DNA of 7,194 nt from Planctomycetaceae bacterium (GTDB lineage: Bacteria; Planctomycetota; Planctomycetia; Pirellulales; Pirellulaceae). A model generated the notes under the pieces. It was given only the letters and a program-made list of their open reading frames with translations. It did no database searches and was not told the origin of the DNA. The translations under genes were made by a program, and so were the position numbers. Location of the stretch: the NCBI GenBank assembly GCA_022614795.1, contig JAKEHX010000358.1, positions 1-7,194 on the forward strand. Reading direction: 5' to 3'. Of the stretch, positions 5,201 through 7,194 are shown one piece after another (positions within the stretch are counted from its first letter, which is position 1; every line of letters begins with the position of its first letter).

Positions 5201-5224
5201 GAGCCTCGCTGAGACAGCGGGCTC
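5201..5224 (+). terminator. Stem-loop just after the Tyr-rich gene
   Basis: GAGCC-T-CGCTG pairs with CAGCG-GGCTC around an AGA loop, a ten-base-pair stem with one bulged T, starting three bases after the stop codon. There is no T-run, so it may act as a 3' stabiliser or a weak terminator. Confidence 0.4.
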
Positions 5225-5252
5225 GTCGGTGACATCGCCAAGAAATGAGAAA

Positions 5253-5285
5253 GTCCGGGCAACCTGGTGAGAGGTTGGCCCGGAC
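5253..5285. terminator. Strong hairpin, probable terminator
   Basis: GTCCGGGC (5253-5260) pairs with GCCCGGAC (5278-5285), and AACCT (5261-5265) with AGGTT (5272-5276), around a GGTGAG loop with one bulged G. This gives a 13-bp stem. On the plus strand it follows the Tyr-rich gene, but the sequence after it is not T-rich. On the minus strand it is followed by TTTCTCATTTCTT, the better terminator form. It could work in both directions. Confidence 0.5.
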
Positions 5286-5627
5286 AATCGTCCCCCCCGG
5301 GAATATGCCGCGTTCTTCGCGCTGATTCGGTTCCATCGCCGCGGCAGTCTTAACATCGGCCCGCCGCGCGCGGTGACTTTGGCAATCTTTGCCGAATGTG
5401 CCGCGGGTGACGCAGCTTGGCCTTGGCTCGACAATGTCGTTGCGGTAATCCATTGCGTTTCGGGAGGATGCTGCCGGCTGGCGTGCTAGCAGTGCTGTCG
5501 CCAGCCGCACGGCCTTCCCCGCGAAAGATTCATTAAATTGCAGCGATCAGGACGATCTTAACGGTTGGCGAAAGTCTGCAGCGCTGGTCTTGCGCCGGCT
5601 GCTGCCACCGCGAGAAAGGATGCTCCC
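5286..5627. other. Gene-free, hairpin-rich leader region
   Basis: No gene is supported here. It holds a hairpin TTTGGCAA-TCT-TTGCCGAA (5378-5396, one G-T pair) and a perfect 8-bp stem, GGCTGGCG (5476-5483) with CGCCAGCC (5499-5506), around a 15-base loop. A 22-codon frame at 5468-5536 has GGAGG touching its ATG, which is too close to work. I find no convincing sigma70 promoter for the downstream ExbB-like gene; a poor match is TTGGCT and TAATCC around 5430-5460. Confidence 0.4.
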
Positions 5628-6953
5628 GTGTCACGAAGCGAGAATCGCAATCCCTCCGGCTCGATGCTGGGCAGCCTGGCCTGGCCAATCGTGCTGGGTT
5701 TGTTGGCTGTGGGCGGGTTCTACTGGCTGGTGCTGCGCGGGCCGCTCAATCATCCGCTCGCGCTTCGCTATTTCACGGGGCACCCGGTCTGCATGGTCGA
5801 GACGGTGCTCTTTTTCGTGTGCCTGGCGGCTCTGCTACAAAAGGTGTGGTCGGTGCTCGGCGAACATGCGGCCCTGGCACACATCAAGCTCAGCGGCGGC
5901 AGCAGCCTCCCCACCAGCCAGGCGACCGAGTGGCTCGACAAGCTCGCCGAGCTGCCTGGCCGGCACCGCTCGTCGTTTCTAGGGCGGCGGTTGGTGGACG
6001 CCCTGGAGTCGGTCGAGCGCAACGCCTCGGCCGATCGCCTGGAAAGCGAGCTGAAGCACCTGTCCGATCTCGACGCCAACCGCCAGCAAGACAGCTACGC
6101 GCTGATTCGCATCATTGTGTGGGCCACGCCGATGCTGGGCTTCCTGGGCACGGTCATCGGCATCACGCAGGTGATCGGCGATCTGGCCAAGCAGGACATG
6201 GTCAACGTGCAGGGAGCCATGCAAGGACTGCTGAGCGGGCTCTACGTCAAGTTCGACACAACGGCTTTGGCGCTCAGCTTCACCGTCGTGCTGATGTTCA
6301 TCCAGTTCCTGATCGATCGGATGGAGGTGCAGGTCCTGGAGTCCGTCGATCGGCGGGCGATGCACGATCTGCTCGGCCGGTTTGCCGTCGTCGGGTCGGC
6401 TTCCGATCCGCAGGTGCAACAGTTCCAGCGGCTGGCGCAGGCGATGCTCGCGGCGACGGAAAAGCTCGTCGAGCGGCAAACGATCCTCTGGCAAAACTCG
6501 ATCAAGGTGGCTCAGCATCACTGGGAGAAAATGGCGCAGGGGGCGGGCGAGCAGATGCAATCGGCGCTGGCCGGCGCGCTCAGTCAGGCGCTGGTGAGCC
6601 ACGCCAATCAAATGGCCAAGATCGAGCAAGCTTCGAGCGAGCAGCTTTCGCAACGCTGGGAGCAATGGCAGATCGCCCTTTCGCACAATGCCCGCGTGCT
6701 GCACGCCCAGCAGACCGAGCTCGTTCGGCAGGGCGAGGTGATGACCCAGGCGATTCGCGTCGCGGGCGAGGTCGTGCAGCTTGAGAAGGCGCTCAACGAT
6801 AACCTGTCGGCCCTCGCAGGCGCGAAGAACTTCGAAGACACGGTGATGAGTCTCTCCGCGGCGATTCACCTGCTCAATACGCGGCTTGGCAAGATCGCCG
6901 ATTCGCCGCAGGTCGAGCTGACGGTTCCGCGAACGAAAGGTCGCGCGGCATGA
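5628..6953 (+). CDS. MotA/TolQ/ExbB-like channel subunit with long cytoplasmic tail
   Basis: A 441-aa inner-membrane protein. Helices lie at about residues 13-36 and 53-73, then a cytoplasmic segment of some 85 residues, then the MotA/TolQ/ExbB core. In the core, IIVWATPMLGFLGTVIGITQ (162-181) has the family's P-x-L-G-x-x-G-T-V-x-G signature, and LYVKFDTTALALSFTVVLMF (205-224) has its F-x-T-T motif. ExbB/TolQ/MotA homologues form rings that use ion flow to drive a partner. After the last helix come about 210 residues, Gln- and Ala-rich and largely helical, with heptad-like stretches (about 260-400), ending LLNTRLGKIADSPQ. ExbB and TolQ have no such tail. I chose the GTG at 5628 because AAAGGA (5615-5620) lies seven bases upstream; a TTG at 5565 would add 21 residues without a ribosome binding site. 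The stop overlaps the next start (ATGA), which indicates translational coupling and a two-subunit complex. Confidence 0.82.
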   Translation: MSRSENRNPSGSMLGSLAWPIVLGLLAVGGFYWLVLRGPLNHPLALRYFTGHPVCMVETVLFFVCLAALLQKVWSVLGEHAALAHIKLSGGSSLPTSQATEWLDKLAELPGRHRSSFLGRRLVDALESVERNASADRLESELKHLSDLDANRQQDSYALIRIIVWATPMLGFLGTVIGITQVIGDLAKQDMVNVQGAMQGLLSGLYVKFDTTALALSFTVVLMFIQFLIDRMEVQVLESVDRRAMHDLLGRFAVVGSASDPQVQQFQRLAQAMLAATEKLVERQTILWQNSIKVAQHHWEKMAQGAGEQMQSALAGALSQALVSHANQMAKIEQASSEQLSQRWEQWQIALSHNARVLHAQQTELVRQGEVMTQAIRVAGEVVQLEKALNDNLSALAGAKNFEDTVMSLSAAIHLLNTRLGKIADSPQVELTVPRTKGRAA

Positions 6954-7194
6954 GCCGGCGAGTGCGCCACGGCGCTCAAATCTCGCTGTTTCCGTTCCTC
7001 GCGGTGCTGATCTGCATCATGGGGGCGCTCGTCGTGCTGCTCGTGCTGATGGTGGCCCGCGTCGGGCCCGAGGCGCAGGCGATCGCAGCCGAGGCGATCG
7101 CGCCCGGCGCCGCCACCGACGCGGCGCAGCACGACAAACAGCTCGCCGAAGAGCTCGAAGACGCCCAGTGGCGGCGCGAGCTGCTCGAGCAGCA
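6950..7194 (+). CDS. ExbD/TolR-position membrane protein, truncated by window edge
   Basis: The first 81 residues of a protein that runs off the window. A short basic N-terminus (MSRRVRHGAQ) leads into one membrane helix (about 13-37, SLFPFLAVLICIMGALVVLL). An Ala-rich linker follows, then the start of a charged helix, probably coiled coil (from about 60, KQLAEELEDAQWRRELLEQ). Position and topology are those of ExbD, TolR or MotB, the single-pass partner of the preceding subunit. SLFPFLAVL-x-C-x-MG is a planctomycete family signature I recognise, with no established function. Unlike ExbD, TolR and MotB, the helix contains no aspartate or other acidic residue, so the proton-relay site of those proteins is missing or elsewhere. 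The ATG overlaps the upstream stop by four bases, and AAAGG (6936-6940) can serve as ribosome binding site. Any C-terminal domain is unseen. Confidence 0.72.
   Translation, partial: MSRRVRHGAQISLFPFLAVLICIMGALVVLLVLMVARVGPEAQAIAAEAIAPGAATDAAQHDKQLAEELEDAQWRRELLEQ

Noticed and set aside
4923..5510. 195-aa minus-strand frame over the Tyr-rich gene
   Set aside because: Its Ser/Asn-rich repeats are the complement of the Tyr codons; the plus strand has a signal peptide and a strong ribosome binding site.
5468..5536. 22-codon frame before the ExbB-like gene
   Set aside because: GGAGG touches the ATG, which leaves no spacing for initiation, and the peptide has no recognisable feature.
5819..6784. 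321-aa plus-strand frame inside the ExbB-like gene
   Set aside because: Gly/Arg/Ala-rich shadow in another frame of a gene with a clear MotA/TolQ/ExbB signature.
5979..6869. 296-aa minus-strand frame inside the ExbB-like gene
   Set aside because: His/Leu/Arg-rich shadow without family likeness or ribosome binding site.
6950..7194. Zorya system call (ZorA/ZorB)
   Set aside because: Only two partial resemblances exist: the long tail and the order of the two genes. No peptidoglycan-binding OmpA domain and no ZorC, ZorD or ZorE can be seen in the window.

Overview
The window looks like chromosomal DNA of a GC-rich planctomycete (Planctomycetota, probably Pirellulales-like). Four features point there: a secreted protein that opens with an LEPLERRTVLAG motif (the planctomycetal LEPR-XLL type); a small membrane protein with the NPYAPS start and LPEW end of a planctomycete family; an ExbB-like gene overlapped by a gene whose membrane helix reads SLFPFLAVLICIMGALVV; and REP-like purine/pyrimidine repeats between genes. 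The lineage is inferred from family recognition only, with no rRNA or marker gene to confirm it.

Layout. At the left edge a short excisionase-type helix-turn-helix protein (117-353, minus) has a good sigma70-type promoter so close to its ATG that the mRNA may be leaderless. A 618-bp gene-free stretch follows (354-971), with two hairpins, a 13-bp direct repeat spaced 60 bp apart, a 14-bp inverted repeat and a pyrimidine-rich tandem-repeat block. It ends with a likely promoter for a MarR-family regulator (972-1436). Next is a 404-aa LEPR-XLL protein with seven 22-24-residue Gly/Asp-rich repeats and a C-terminal beta-rich domain (1689-2903). A 14-bp palindrome overlaps its likely -10 box and could be the MarR operator.

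A compact REP-like element around a perfect 31-bp palindrome (2911-3020) separates this plus-strand block from two minus-strand genes. These are a polytopic membrane protein with a C39-like cysteine peptidase domain (3686-4540) and, downstream, a two-helix planctomycete membrane protein (3052-3594). Diverging from the peptidase gene is a small secreted Tyr/Arg-rich repeat protein (4907-5197). After a 430-bp hairpin-rich gap, the window ends in a translationally coupled pair: a four-helix MotA/TolQ/ExbB-like channel subunit with a roughly 200-residue cytoplasmic coiled tail (5628-6953), and the start of an ExbD/TolR-positioned partner whose membrane helix has no acidic residue (from 6950, cut by the window edge).

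No complete, clearly new multi-gene system is visible. The best leads are the ExbB-like/FPFLAVL pair running off the right edge, the tyrosine-rich repeat protein next to an apparently extracytoplasmic C39-like peptidase, and the palindromic REP-like element. No tRNA, rRNA, CRISPR array or transposase gene was found.
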